A stretch of 64,000 bases of DNA from RGIG2945 sp045540355 (GTDB lineage: Bacteria > Bacillota > Clostridia > Oscillospirales > Acutalibacteraceae). This document shows positions 17,090-24,815 of the stretch, piece by piece. Within the stretch, counting starts at the first letter, position 1; every line of letters starts with the position of its first letter. Location: assembly GCA_045540355.1 (NCBI GenBank), contig JAZQHB010000008.1, forward strand, positions 41,179 to 105,178, given 5' to 3'. Made by a program: the position numbers and the translations under genes. The notes below the pieces were generated by a model that searched no databases, was not told where the DNA came from, and saw nothing but the letters and a program-made list of their open reading frames with translations.

Positions 17090-17515
17090 CTATCTCATTT
17101 CATAGCCCAAATCCGAAATTAAGAAACCGTTAGTAGCTTCACTTGCCAAAACATCACATCTTTCATTGTAATAGTTTCCGGCGTGTCCCTTTACCCAAGT
17201 AAATCTTACATTTCTTTTTTGAATGACGGACCGGAGTTCATTAACAAGATCAAGATTGGAAGATGCGTTCATAGAACCGGACACTACGCCGATTGCATAC
17301 TTGCTGTCACTGATGATGTGTAACGGTTTCTTGTGTGGTGCATTTTCCATAGCGGATAAAAAAGCCATAAGTTCCATTCGATTATTGGTTGTCGAAATAT
17401 AACCCTGCGAAAATTCTTCCACATTGTCACCGTCAATAATTACAACACCATAACCACCGCAACCCGACGGATTACCCAAACAGCAACCGTCAGTATATAT
17501 TGTTACTTCATTCAT
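17090..17515 (-). CDS. rnhA: Ribonuclease HI
   Basis: 141 residues from the ATG at 17515, which has GAGAGGAG upstream. The longer open frame upstream has no ribosome site. All RNase HI catalytic acids are in place: Asp9 (IYTDGCC), Glu48 (NRMEL), Asp70 (ISDSKY) and the C-terminal Asp in NYYNERCDVLA, with the His of KGHAG. The enzyme cuts RNA in RNA-DNA hybrids, for example R-loops or primers during plasmid replication. It is a single-gene unit, divergent from the S1-domain gene. Confidence 0.93.
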   Translation of the reverse strand: MNEVTIYTDGCCLGNPSGCGGYGVVIIDGDNVEEFSQGYISTTNNRMELMAFLSAMENAPHKKPLHIISDSKYAIGVVSGSMNASSNLDLVNELRSVIQKRNVRFTWVKGHAGNYYNERCDVLASEATNGFLISDLGYEMR

Positions 17516-17693
17516 ACTGCTACTCTCCTCTCTCATAATTAGGCATACTGAATACCTTACGATAATTATACGACATTGAACGCTTAAATTACAAATTTTT
17601 ACCAAAATACAATGAAATTACGGTATTATACTTTTTCAAAAACTTACCATTTGTGTATTGTATTCTTTTATCATTCAGTGTAAAATGTAAACA

Positions 17694-17708
17694 TTACGGA
17701 AACCGTAA
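17694..17708. promoter_or_regulatory. Inverted repeat in the divergent promoter region
   Basis: TTACGG-AAA-CCGTAA lies in the 248-base gap between RNase HI and the S1-domain gene. A half copy of the element-wide palindrome (AGTTACTTT) follows at about 17729-17737. It is a likely binding site; the factor is unknown. Confidence 0.45.
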
Positions 17709-17763
17709 AATAAGAGGGTAGTTTTTAGTTACTTTAAAATTTGCGAATAGGAGGTATAACGCA

Positions 17764-19113
17764 ATGGCAAAAAAATTAAGCGACGACATTGAGATTATGT
17801 CAAAAGAAGAAGTCCTTGAAAATCTCGATGCAGAAGCAACACCGAATGTAGTGGCAGAAGGCTACATACCGACAGAAGATGTGGAAGCCGAAATGGAATA
17901 TCGTGACACACACCCTGTTGAAGCAGAAGGCGATGAACCCGCCGAAGAAGAAATCGTCGTAGGCAACGATCCGCTTCCGGAAGATTATGTCCCGGAAGAT
18001 TTAGGTCCTGTCGAAACAATCGACGAAACAAGCAACTTGGAAAGTGCAATGGACGAATTATCGGAAGAAGACCGAAAGATTATGGAAGCATTACTTTCCA
18101 AAACCCAGTTCTATTCAAGAAAGAACTTAAAAGCAAAGCAGTCGATACATAGGGAAATGTTCCGTTCCGAGCATATCGTAACAGCATCTCCCGACGACAA
18201 GGTGGAAACCGAGAGTACAAAGTTAATGGAAGACTTTACAATGTTAAATGCTTCCGCACAGAGCAAGCGTATCTTGGAAGGAAAGATTACGGGTTGCCAC
18301 CCTGCAAATCCCGACAATCCTTTATCAACCACCCTTGCGGAAGTAAAGTTTGGAAACGGCACTTGTAAGGTTTTAATTCCCGACTATTTGCTTTTCGATT
18401 ATGAAATTGGAAAATACCGCAACACTCCCGAACAGGCAAATGTGGCAGTGGCGGTTCGTGATATGATTGGCTTAACCGTAAGATTTACGGTTACACAGCT
18501 TGACAGAGCAACCAAGACTGCATACGCAGACAGATTACAGGCATTAGACACCGACGGCTATTTTAACTATGTAAAACCTACCAAAGACGGCAAGCCCCGT
18601 ATTACCGCAGGTATGATTGCACAGGGTAGAGTAGTAAGAAGAAATAAGAAAACCGTAACAATCTGTGCATTAGGTGCAGAAAGAACATTAAGAGCCAACG
18701 CTGATGAAAACGAAATCTGCTGGAATTATTGCGATGATTTCAGAGATATGTTTAAGGTAGATCAGATTGTAAATGTAAAAATCCTCGAAGTAAAAACGAA
18801 GGAAGTTACAAAATACAACAATAACTACACTTTGGTTAAGCCCAAGTTCAGCTTAAAGCAGACCACAGTTAATCCTACGGATAAGTATTTCGACGACTTT
18901 GTAGAAAACGGTCACTATACCTGCGTAGTTACCTCATTGGCATCTACTGGTGTCTTTGTTCGCTTACCCGATATTGACGGTATGGACTGTTTGGTTGCAT
19001 ATCCGAAATTCGGAGAAATGCCGATGCCCGGACAGGCAAGAGTTATTAAGATTACAGAGAAAGAAATTGATGCCAACGGCAGAAAGAAAATCTTTGGAAC
19101 CTTCGTGCAGTAA
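17764..19113 (+). CDS. S1/OB-fold RNA-binding domain protein
   Basis: 449 residues. An acidic N-terminus (about 1-100, Glu/Asp/Pro-rich) is followed by tandem OB/S1-like segments: ITGCHPANPDNPLSTTLAEV, ITAGMIAQGRVVRRNKKTVT and HYTCVVTSLASTGVFVRLPD...GMDCLV, the last being the clearest S1 domain. Ribosomal protein S1 relatives bind mRNA near ribosome sites. AGGAGG at 17751-17756 fixes the start. Its location beside four predicted anti-SD small RNAs makes an RNA-regulatory role attractive, but this is inference. Confidence 0.8.
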   Translation: MAKKLSDDIEIMSKEEVLENLDAEATPNVVAEGYIPTEDVEAEMEYRDTHPVEAEGDEPAEEEIVVGNDPLPEDYVPEDLGPVETIDETSNLESAMDELSEEDRKIMEALLSKTQFYSRKNLKAKQSIHREMFRSEHIVTASPDDKVETESTKLMEDFTMLNASAQSKRILEGKITGCHPANPDNPLSTTLAEVKFGNGTCKVLIPDYLLFDYEIGKYRNTPEQANVAVAVRDMIGLTVRFTVTQLDRATKTAYADRLQALDTDGYFNYVKPTKDGKPRITAGMIAQGRVVRRNKKTVTICALGAERTLRANADENEICWNYCDDFRDMFKVDQIVNVKILEVKTKEVTKYNNNYTLVKPKFSLKQTTVNPTDKYFDDFVENGHYTCVVTSLASTGVFVRLPDIDGMDCLVAYPKFGEMPMPGQARVIKITEKEIDANGRKKIFGTFVQ

Positions 19114-19117
19114 AAAT

Positions 19118-19146
19118 TTGTATTTTTGTGTAAAAGATGTTATAAT
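19118..19146 (+). promoter_or_regulatory. Promoter of candidate sRNA-2
   Basis: TTGTAT (19118-19123), 17-base spacer, TATAAT (19141-19146), beginning a few bases after the S1-domain gene stop. Confidence 0.7.
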
Positions 19147-19152
19147 ACAAAC

Positions 19153-19238
19153 ATAAAGTAAATCATTACTTTAATCCTTTCTTTTTTGTGTTATAGATAA
19201 ATGAAAAGCAGGCAAGAGATATCTTGTCTGTTTTTTGT
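19153..19238 (+). ncRNA. Candidate small RNA 2 with anti-SD motif
   Basis: The predicted 5' hairpin AAAGTAA/TTACTTT (19155-19172) is followed by ATCCTTTCT (CCTTTCT at 19176-19182), an AU-rich link and the terminator CAGGCAAGA/TCTTGTCTG plus TTTTTT (19209-19236). The layout of hairpin, CCTTTCT and terminator matches sRNA-1. The terminator would also end readthrough from the S1-domain gene. Confidence 0.6.
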
Positions 19239-19251
19239 TTTATAAGAATAT

Positions 19252-19280
19252 TTGCAATTTTCTTCATTAAGTGCTATGAT
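19252..19280 (+). promoter_or_regulatory. Promoter of candidate sRNA-3
   Basis: TTGCAA, 17-base spacer ending GTGC, TATGAT (19275-19280). Confidence 0.65.
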
Positions 19281-19286
19281 AAGGTC

Positions 19287-19438
19287 AAGAACTGGCGGGA
19301 GTTCTTTTCGGTATATTGGCAAATGCCAGTGTGCCTCCTTTCTTAAAGTTGAGAAACTTTATTTTGACAGCAAAAAGTTGTTGTTTGTTACAGTTACAAT
19401 AAGACCAAACCTTTCCCGCAGGATTGGTCTTCTTTTTT
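19287..19438 (+). ncRNA. Candidate small RNA 3, anti-SD motif and kissing loop
   Basis: The first hairpin AAGAACT/AGTTCTT (19287-19306) has loop GGCGGG. The second hairpin is GGTATA..TGGCA/TGCCA..TGTGCC (19310-19335). Then come CCTCCTTTCTT (19334-19344), identical to the 16S rRNA 3' anti-SD core, a small hairpin AAAGTT/AACTTT, a TTTGACAGCAAAAA stretch shared with sRNA-4, and the terminator AAGACCAA/TTGGTCTT with inner loop TTCCCGC. The loop GCGGG (19295-19299) is perfectly complementary to CCCGC (19415-19419). Confidence 0.68.
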
Positions 19439-19439
19439 T

Positions 19440-19460
19440 AAAATAACAATTTGTTACTTT
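19440..19460. promoter_or_regulatory. Palindromic operator-like site 4
   Basis: AAAATAACAA, central T, TTGTTACTTT. It is placed between the sRNA-3 terminator and the sRNA-4 -35 box (14 bases upstream of it), so it could control sRNA-4. Confidence 0.72.
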
Positions 19461-19473
19461 ATGAAGTAAAAAT

Positions 19474-19502
19474 TTGCAATCACGAATAAAAGGTGCTATA
19501 CT
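19474..19502 (+). promoter_or_regulatory. Promoter of candidate sRNA-4
   Basis: TTGCAA, 17-base spacer ending GTGC, TATACT (19497-19502). Confidence 0.68.
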
Positions 19503-19508
19503 AAATTT

Positions 19509-19608
19509 AGCCTTACGGGAGGGCACCTTTCTAGTGACAACAAAAAATTATGTTACAGTCTTTAAGATAGAAAAAACCAAGACATTCCCGTTGTCTTGGT
19601 TTTTTTAG
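19509..19608 (+). ncRNA. Candidate small RNA 4, anti-SD motif and kissing loop
   Basis: The 5' hairpin GCCTT/AGGGC has loop ACGGG (19515-19519). It is followed by CACCTTTCTAG (CCTTTCT 19526-19532), TGACAACAAAAAATT and TGTTACAGT (both shared with sRNA-3), and the terminator AACCAAGACA/TGTCTTGGTT with loop TTCCCGT (19575-19608). The loops ACGGG and CCCGT are complementary. Relative to sRNA-3 one base has changed on each side, so the pairing is kept. Confidence 0.68.
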
Positions 19609-19667
19609 TTCTTTTTTGCTTTTATTGTTAATGTATATTATACTGTATTAAAGGAGGCAAAGAAGGA

Positions 19668-20699
19668 ATGAAACAGTTTATTCTTAAAATCATTATAGCA
19701 ATACTGTTAAGTATCTCTGTGATACTGGTAATTTCACTTATAGACTTGGGAACCATAGAAATACCTTTGGCAGTAAATAATTTAAGAGATAAAGTATCAG
19801 ATTTCGTTGTTGAGAAAACGGAAGGGTTTATTGATACCATAAAAGAAGATATCAGTGCAGAAGGAAATAAACCAGCGGAGGTTATACTCGAAACAGAAGA
19901 AGCATCAGAACTGGAAATACACTTCATAGATGTCGGGCAGGGTGATGCGACTTTAATAATATGTGGTGACGATGCAATGCTGATAGACGCAGGATATTGG
20001 GAATATGGCGAAAGCGTGGAAGCGTATGTTGATTACCAGCTGGAAGACAACCACTTGGATTATGTAATAGCAACCCACCCGGACGCAGACCATATCGGCG
20101 GTTTATCAGAAATATTCGGAAGCGAAAGTTTAACCTGCGATAAGATATTTGTTTCGGGCTACGATAGAGATACCGGAACGATGTATTATGTAGAAGAAGC
20201 AATGAGGGAAAAAGGGTATGTATCAGAGGTTCCCAGCGTCGGCGATACTTACACACTGGGAGAAGCCACCTTTACAATCATTGGTCCGATGCAGATGTAT
20301 GAGGAGTGTAATGATAATTCTATCTGTATTATGTTAGAATACGGTTCCACGAAATATCTGTTTTGCGGAGATGCAGAAGAGATTGCAGAAGCAGATATGA
20401 TTGCTTCCGGTTACGATTTGGATTGCGATGTTTTAAAAGTGTCGCATCACGGTTCCAAGACATCTACCACGACAAACTTTGTGGCTTCCACCAGTCCTGT
20501 TTATGCAGTAATCAGCGTAGGCGAAGCAAATGAATACTTCCACCCGCACGCCACGGTACTGAATGTGTTGAGAAATTATGGAATAAATGTATTCAGAACC
20601 GACGAGCAGGGATCCGTCGTTTGTACCAGTAACGGTGAAGAAATTAAATGGAATTGTATGCCAAGCACCAGCTGGCAGGCAGGAGAGGGGGCAAACTAA
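19668..20699 (+). CDS. Membrane-anchored ComEC-like metallo-beta-lactamase-fold protein
   Basis: 343 residues. An N-terminal membrane segment (about 5-25) is followed by an extracytoplasmic linker, then a metallo-hydrolase domain like the C-terminal domain of ComEC: FIDVGQGDATLI, the metal motif THPDADHIGG, FCGDAEE, VLKVSHHGSKTST and AVISVGEANEYFHPH. Relatives degrade a DNA strand or nucleotides at the cell surface. Outside topology is inferred from the signal-anchor. AAAGGAGG precedes ATG. Its stop overlaps the start of the next gene (TAATG). Confidence 0.87.
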   Translation: MKQFILKIIIAILLSISVILVISLIDLGTIEIPLAVNNLRDKVSDFVVEKTEGFIDTIKEDISAEGNKPAEVILETEEASELEIHFIDVGQGDATLIICGDDAMLIDAGYWEYGESVEAYVDYQLEDNHLDYVIATHPDADHIGGLSEIFGSESLTCDKIFVSGYDRDTGTMYYVEEAMREKGYVSEVPSVGDTYTLGEATFTIIGPMQMYEECNDNSICIMLEYGSTKYLFCGDAEEIAEADMIASGYDLDCDVLKVSHHGSKTSTTTNFVASTSPVYAVISVGEANEYFHPHATVLNVLRNYGINVFRTDEQGSVVCTSNGEEIKWNCMPSTSWQAGEGAN

Positions 20700-20908
20700 T
20701 GGCAAAATGGAACGCAAGCGTATCAGTAATGATTTCGATTGATTACTACGACGGCGAAATAGAAGCTGACACAAAAGAAGAAGCAGAACAGATAGCGAAA
20801 GACAAAGCACTGGAAGACATTGATTATAATAACTGTTCCTGCGACAGTGAACCGATTGTATGCGTATGGGCTGATGATGAAGAAGGAGATGAAGAAAATG
20901 AAAATTAA
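20699..20908 (+). CDS. Hypothetical small protein, 69 aa
   Basis: Starts at ATG 20699, overlapping the previous stop, with GGAGAGGGGG upstream. The sequence MAKWNASVSVMISIDYYDGE ends in a very acidic tail (WADDEEGDEENEN). The pattern of a beta strand pair then EADTKEEAEQIAKDKA resembles small ferredoxin-like phage and plasmid proteins. Function unknown. Confidence 0.7.
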   Translation: MAKWNASVSVMISIDYYDGEIEADTKEEAEQIAKDKALEDIDYNNCSCDSEPIVCVWADDEEGDEENEN

Positions 20909-21518
20909 CGATTTATTAAAAAATGAAATATCTATTAAGGACGACGAAGGCTTAATTGTTTTTGATTTCAGCTGTTATTTCCCTTATTCAAATTGGGAAG
21001 TATTATCTTTTAACTTTACTCTTGGAGAAGAAAAGCTGGAAGATAAAAAAATAAATCACCGCTACCCAAATCATAACTACCAAACTATTACAAGAAAGTA
21101 TGGCAGGAAATTAAGCAAAGTAGGTTATCCGTATGTTGTGAAGCTAAACGACCAAGAACAGCCTATGCTTCTTTGTGTCAATGTAGGATTATTGGATAAC
21201 TGCGTAACTCTTGTTTTTCCGATACAAACTTCATTAACAAAAGACCGCCCGGTATGTAAATTAGTTATGCGGTACGACTTTGAAAATGATGGATTTTACT
21301 TAAAGACTTACAGTATAGATGAAGATTTAGGCGTGGGATTGAAACCTAAATTATGGTATAGCAATGAAGAAGACAGACAAGAATGTAAGTGGGGTATGGA
21401 ATTTTCACAGGTTTTAAAATCCCCAAAAAGAGTAGAAGATAGCTTCACACTTTTATACGAAGATATTATCACACCGTCACCGCTTCCATTATCATCAAAT
21501 ATGCCAACAGTTTCATAA
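20898..21518 (+). CDS. Hypothetical protein, 206 aa
   Basis: Begins at ATG 20898 with AGAAGGAGATG upstream, overlapping the previous gene by 11 bases. It is a beta-rich soluble protein (IVFDFSCYFPYSNWEVLSF, LCVNVGLLDNCVTLVFPI), with a Pro/Ser-rich C-terminus. No signal peptide. Not recognised. It is last in the operon of the metallo-hydrolase. Confidence 0.72.
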   Translation: MKINDLLKNEISIKDDEGLIVFDFSCYFPYSNWEVLSFNFTLGEEKLEDKKINHRYPNHNYQTITRKYGRKLSKVGYPYVVKLNDQEQPMLLCVNVGLLDNCVTLVFPIQTSLTKDRPVCKLVMRYDFENDGFYLKTYSIDEDLGVGLKPKLWYSNEEDRQECKWGMEFSQVLKSPKRVEDSFTLLYEDIITPSPLPLSSNMPTVS

Positions 21519-21659
21519 ATAACATTACATAAAAACAAAACAAGGTTTTCACACTTTGTTATAGCCTTATTTAGGCACTTAAAAAAGCAAAGGGTAGTCA
21601 GAACTACCCTAAACCGACAAAAACAGCTAAAAATCGAAAATACGCGGTCAAAATATAAT

Positions 21660-21680
21660 AAAATAACAAATTGTTACTTT
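21660..21680. promoter_or_regulatory. Palindromic operator-like site 5
   Basis: AAAATAACAA, central A, TTGTTACTTT, followed at once by a second half site AAGTTACTTT (21681-21690). It lies in the 287-base gap before recG, upstream of a terminator hairpin and the recG promoter. The rest of this gap (21519-21659) holds a small hairpin GGTAGT/ACTACC near 21593 and no gene. Confidence 0.72.
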
Positions 21681-21696
21681 AAGTTACTTTAATTAT

Positions 21697-21730
21697 GACG
21701 GAAGAGAATAATTTTCTCTTCTGTTTTTTT
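21697..21730 (+). terminator. Terminator upstream of the recG promoter
   Basis: CGGAAGAGAA/TTTCTCTTCTG with a short AT loop, then seven T. The -35 box of the recG promoter begins inside its T run, the same arrangement as in other modules on this element. Confidence 0.75.
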
Positions 21731-21757
21731 GCCTTTTCCCCTTATTTTTGGTATAAT
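21729..21757 (+). promoter_or_regulatory. recG promoter
   Basis: TTGCCT (21729-21734), 17-base spacer, TATAAT (21752-21757). The predicted start near 21764 lies downstream of the first in-frame codons, which supports the recG start at 21806. Confidence 0.75.
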
Positions 21758-21805
21758 TATAATAGAACAAGTGTAACACCCACGCAAAAAAAGAGGAATA
21801 AAGAA

Positions 21806-23788
21806 ATGGGAGAAATTATTACTACACCGAAGAAAAAGAGTATATTGGAAAAGAAGGGAATTTGTACCACCGAGGATTTATTAAACTTCCTGCCAAGAAC
21901 CTACAAGGATTACAGCAGGGAATTTACGGAAGTATCAATCCATTTATCGGGTTCAACCGGGTGCTTTCTTGGCGAGCCTTCCGATTTGCGGAGAAAATAT
22001 AATAATAAGCGTTCCGTAATCTCTTTTAAATTGCGTTCTGCAAATAATTATTACATTCACTGCACAATTATCGGGCAGGATTTTATGTATAATGTATTGG
22101 ATAATATGATGAACCATAAAGAGATTGCTGTATTCGGAACCATTACTCATTCCGAGGAATATGGTTTTTCTATTATGCAACCGGAACTGGTTACTTACTA
22201 CGGTACCCACAAAAAACATTTAGGGATTAAACCCGTTTATACGAAATTCAGTGGAATATCAGAAGACGGTATGAAGGAACTGATTGATACAGCCCTTGCA
22301 GAATATGATGAAAAAGATATGGCTGATAAGGAAATGTTGGAAAAATACGGACTTTTTAAAGTACCGACTACCAAAGAGGCATATCGCACACTGCATAAAC
22401 CTACCTCAATAAATGTCGCAGATGCAAAATACCGATTAAAGATAAATAAACTGTTGCATTTTGCTTTAACCTTGGAAGAGAATACAAGGAAAGAGGCGAA
22501 AGGTACCCATATTATTCTGAACAATTTAACGATTGTGGCAGACATCATCAATAATTTACCCTACAAACTGACCGCCGATCAGAATAAATACTTAAAGGAA
22601 ATGATAAATAATATAAACGCCGGGAAGAGAGTATCGGCACTTTTGCAGGGTGATGTAAGCTGTGGCAAAACAATGGTTGCTATTCTTATGCTGTTTGCTA
22701 TGGCAGAAAATGGCTATCAAGGAGTGCTTATGGCACCCACTTCCATATTAGCGGAACAGCATTACGAGGAAATAAAGAGATATGCTGATAAATACGGAGT
22801 AGAGGTAGCATATCTTAACGGCACCGTATCAACAAAGGAAAAGAAACGGATTTTGGAAGGATTATCTTCTGCAAAGGTAAAGATTGTTGTAGGAACCCAG
22901 TCTTTGGCTTCCACGAAAATCACCTACGGGCATTTGGGTATGGTTATTATTGATGAAGAACACCGTTTTGGCGTAGAGCAGAGAGATGTATTATTATCCC
23001 ACGCACAGGAAGGCGTGAACACGCTGGTAATGAGTGCGACACCGATGCCCCGAACCCTTGCAGGTGCCGTTCACGGAAATAATACCGAAATTTATGATAT
23101 TAAAACAATGCCTGCGGAGAGAATACCCGTGCAGACAGCAATCAATAACAACGATAAAGTTATTATGAATTTTATCGAAGACCAGCTGATAGAAGGCAGG
23201 CAGGCGTATGTGGTATGTCCCTTAATCGAACACGAAGAAGAGAAGCAGGGAATGGAAAATGTAAGAAGCGTGCAGGAAACCGTCGAACTTTACAAGGATC
23301 GCTTTGAGCCGTTCTATCCGGTGGCAGTATTAAACGGAAAAATGAAGGAAGCGGAAGTCGATGAAATTATTAAAGACTTTAAGGAAAACAAAACTTCCAT
23401 TCTGATTTCAACTACCGTAATCGAAGTAGGCGTAAATAATCCTAACGCTTCCGTAATCGTAATTTCAAATGCAGAACGCTTTGGATTAGCAACGATGCAC
23501 CAGCTTCGCGGTAGAGTAGGGCGTGGTTCCCATAAATCTTACTGTATCTTACAATCTGCCGATAAGGAAAATGAAAGATTAAAGACTATGGTAAATTGCC
23601 GGGACGGCTTTACTATTGCACAGGAAGATTTGAAACTCCGCGGTGCAGGAGATATAATCGGTGTTAAGCAGTCCGGCGTATCAGAGTACATTGACTTAAT
23701 ACAGGAAGAACCTAAACTGTATGAAACCTGCTGTAAAATGGCAGTAGAAATTTTAAACAATAAAAAAGGACTTGGTTTCTTAAATTAA
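21806..23788 (+). CDS. recG: RecG-like ATP-dependent DNA helicase
   Basis: 660 residues from ATG 21806 (GAGGAATAAAGAA upstream, downstream of the promoter). The N-terminal wedge/OB domain begins KSILEKKGICTTEDLLNFLP. Helicase motifs are Walker A GDVSCGKT (about 282-289), DEEH box (about 383-386), VMSATPMPRTLA and RLRGRVGRG-type motif VI (QLRGRVGRG). RecG remodels stalled forks, R-loops and branched intermediates, and would help an iteron plasmid or incoming conjugative DNA. It is slightly shorter than chromosomal RecG. It ends at a compact terminator. Confidence 0.92.
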   Translation: MGEIITTPKKKSILEKKGICTTEDLLNFLPRTYKDYSREFTEVSIHLSGSTGCFLGEPSDLRRKYNNKRSVISFKLRSANNYYIHCTIIGQDFMYNVLDNMMNHKEIAVFGTITHSEEYGFSIMQPELVTYYGTHKKHLGIKPVYTKFSGISEDGMKELIDTALAEYDEKDMADKEMLEKYGLFKVPTTKEAYRTLHKPTSINVADAKYRLKINKLLHFALTLEENTRKEAKGTHIILNNLTIVADIINNLPYKLTADQNKYLKEMINNINAGKRVSALLQGDVSCGKTMVAILMLFAMAENGYQGVLMAPTSILAEQHYEEIKRYADKYGVEVAYLNGTVSTKEKKRILEGLSSAKVKIVVGTQSLASTKITYGHLGMVIIDEEHRFGVEQRDVLLSHAQEGVNTLVMSATPMPRTLAGAVHGNNTEIYDIKTMPAERIPVQTAINNNDKVIMNFIEDQLIEGRQAYVVCPLIEHEEEKQGMENVRSVQETVELYKDRFEPFYPVAVLNGKMKEAEVDEIIKDFKENKTSILISTTVIEVGVNNPNASVIVISNAERFGLATMHQLRGRVGRGSHKSYCILQSADKENERLKTMVNCRDGFTIAQEDLKLRGAGDIIGVKQSGVSEYIDLIQEEPKLYETCCKMAVEILNNKKGLGFLN

Positions 23789-23816
23789 GGGTTGCAATTT
23801 TTGCAATCCTTTTTTA
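23789..23816 (+). terminator. recG terminator
   Basis: GGGTTGCAA/TTGCAATCC with a TTT loop and T run, two bases after the recG stop. Confidence 0.8.
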
Positions 23817-23907
23817 TAATGCGAATATAATCTATCCGTTATGAATACACTAATGGTATAGAAAAAAAGAAAAAGGTACTCCTTGCAGGAGGGGAACGAC
23901 GACGAAT

Positions 23908-23953
23908 ATATTGTTGTTGTTTATATAATTTAATATATCTATATAAACAACAA
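23908..23953. repeat. AT-rich inverted repeat at the edge of the origin region
   Basis: A perfect 14-bp inverted repeat, TTGTTGTTTATATA (23914-23927) and TATATAAACAACAA (23940-23953), with a 12-base AT spacer. It lies between recG and the iterons. It could be a melting or binding site of the origin. No gene is seen from 23817 to 24815. Confidence 0.6.
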
Positions 23954-23978
23954 TATTAAAATTCATATTATAATTCCG

Positions 23979-24020
23979 AAACCCACAAACCCAGTATTTT
24001 CTAGGGCTTGCGGGTTTTTT
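23979..24020 (+). terminator. Hairpin with T run before the iterons
   Basis: AAACCCACAAACCC pairs with GGGCTTGCGGGTTT and is followed by T residues, then iteron 1. It may insulate the origin from transcription. Confidence 0.6.
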
Positions 24021-24022
24021 TG

Positions 24023-24793
24023 ACGGAAAAAATCGGTAAAAGATACGGAGTAGCGTGGTAAAAGATGCGGAGTAGTGCGGTAAAAGATACAGAGTAATTC
24101 GGTAAAATTTGGCAGGATTAAATACGGAGTAGTGCGGTAAAAGATACGGAGTAATTCGGTAAAAGATACGGAGTAGCGCGGTAAAAGATACGGAACAATT
24201 CGGTAAAATAGACGATTTAGCGGAAAAAAACAGTAAAAACAGCAATTAAAAAATAAGTGCTGAAATCGTAAGATTTTGAAAAGAATGTAAAAAAAGGGTA
24301 AAGGTACGGAAAAAATCGGTAAAAGATACAGAGAAAAACAGTAAAAGATACGGAATAATTCGGTAAAAATAGGGTTTATTACGGAGTAATTCGGTAAAAA
24401 ACGCAGGAAAAACACCATATGATTACCCAAAAACTACATAAAAATAAAAAAAAGAGATAGAAAAAGCCTTACTTACGGAGAAATTCAGTAAAAGATGCGG
24501 AGTAATTCGGTAAATATATGATTTATAACGGAGAAAATCGGTAAACATAATGTAGAAATATTCCTTGAAAAAAGTAAAGTTAATGAGCCAAAGTATTGTA
24601 TTACCGAAAATATCCGCTATAAAATCGTAAGTTTTTGAAAAAATCAATATTTAGTGTTTTTATAATTTCAACACATACAAAATAAGAAAAATCCCCCACC
24701 TTTTTAACGGAAAAAAACAGTAAAATAGTAATTGACAAGGTATAATAGTAAGCCTTATAATAAAATTGTTTTTAACGGAAAAAAACAGTAAAA
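24023..24793 (+). repeat. Replication-origin iteron array (18 direct copies, 1 inverted)
   Basis: A 19-base core, consensus ACGGAGTAATTCGGTAAAA, recurs with 22-base spacing inside clusters. Starts are at 24023, 24045, 24067, 24089; 24124, 24146, 24168, 24190; 24220; 24306, 24328, 24350; 24381; 24475, 24497; 24528; 24707 and 24775. An inverted degenerate copy lies near 24600-24617. The array sits directly upstream of repB, as in iteron-regulated theta plasmids where the Rep protein binds each copy. The minus-strand open frames across it are products of the repeat. Confidence 0.93.
24732..24761 (+). promoter_or_regulatory. repB promoter flanked by two identical iterons
   Basis: TTGACA (24732-24737), 18-base spacer, TATAAT (24756-24761). 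Identical iterons ACGGAAAAAAACAGTAAAA at 24707 and 24775 bracket it. This layout suggests RepB represses its own promoter. Confidence 0.8.
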
Positions 24794-24815
24794 AGCAAAT
24801 GAGGGGATTACAAAA

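Noticed and set aside
21695..21805. Upstream extension of RecG
   Set aside because: It crosses a terminator and the promoter; the start at 21806 lies after the predicted transcription start.
23850..24647. Long minus-strand open frames of repeated FYRITPYLLPHYS-like peptides
   Set aside because: They are translations of the iteron array and have no ribosome site; the repeats are explained by replication iterons.
24023..24793. Possible CRISPR array
   Set aside because: Units are 19-22 bp, often directly adjacent without unique spacers, and lie upstream of a Rep gene; no cas genes.
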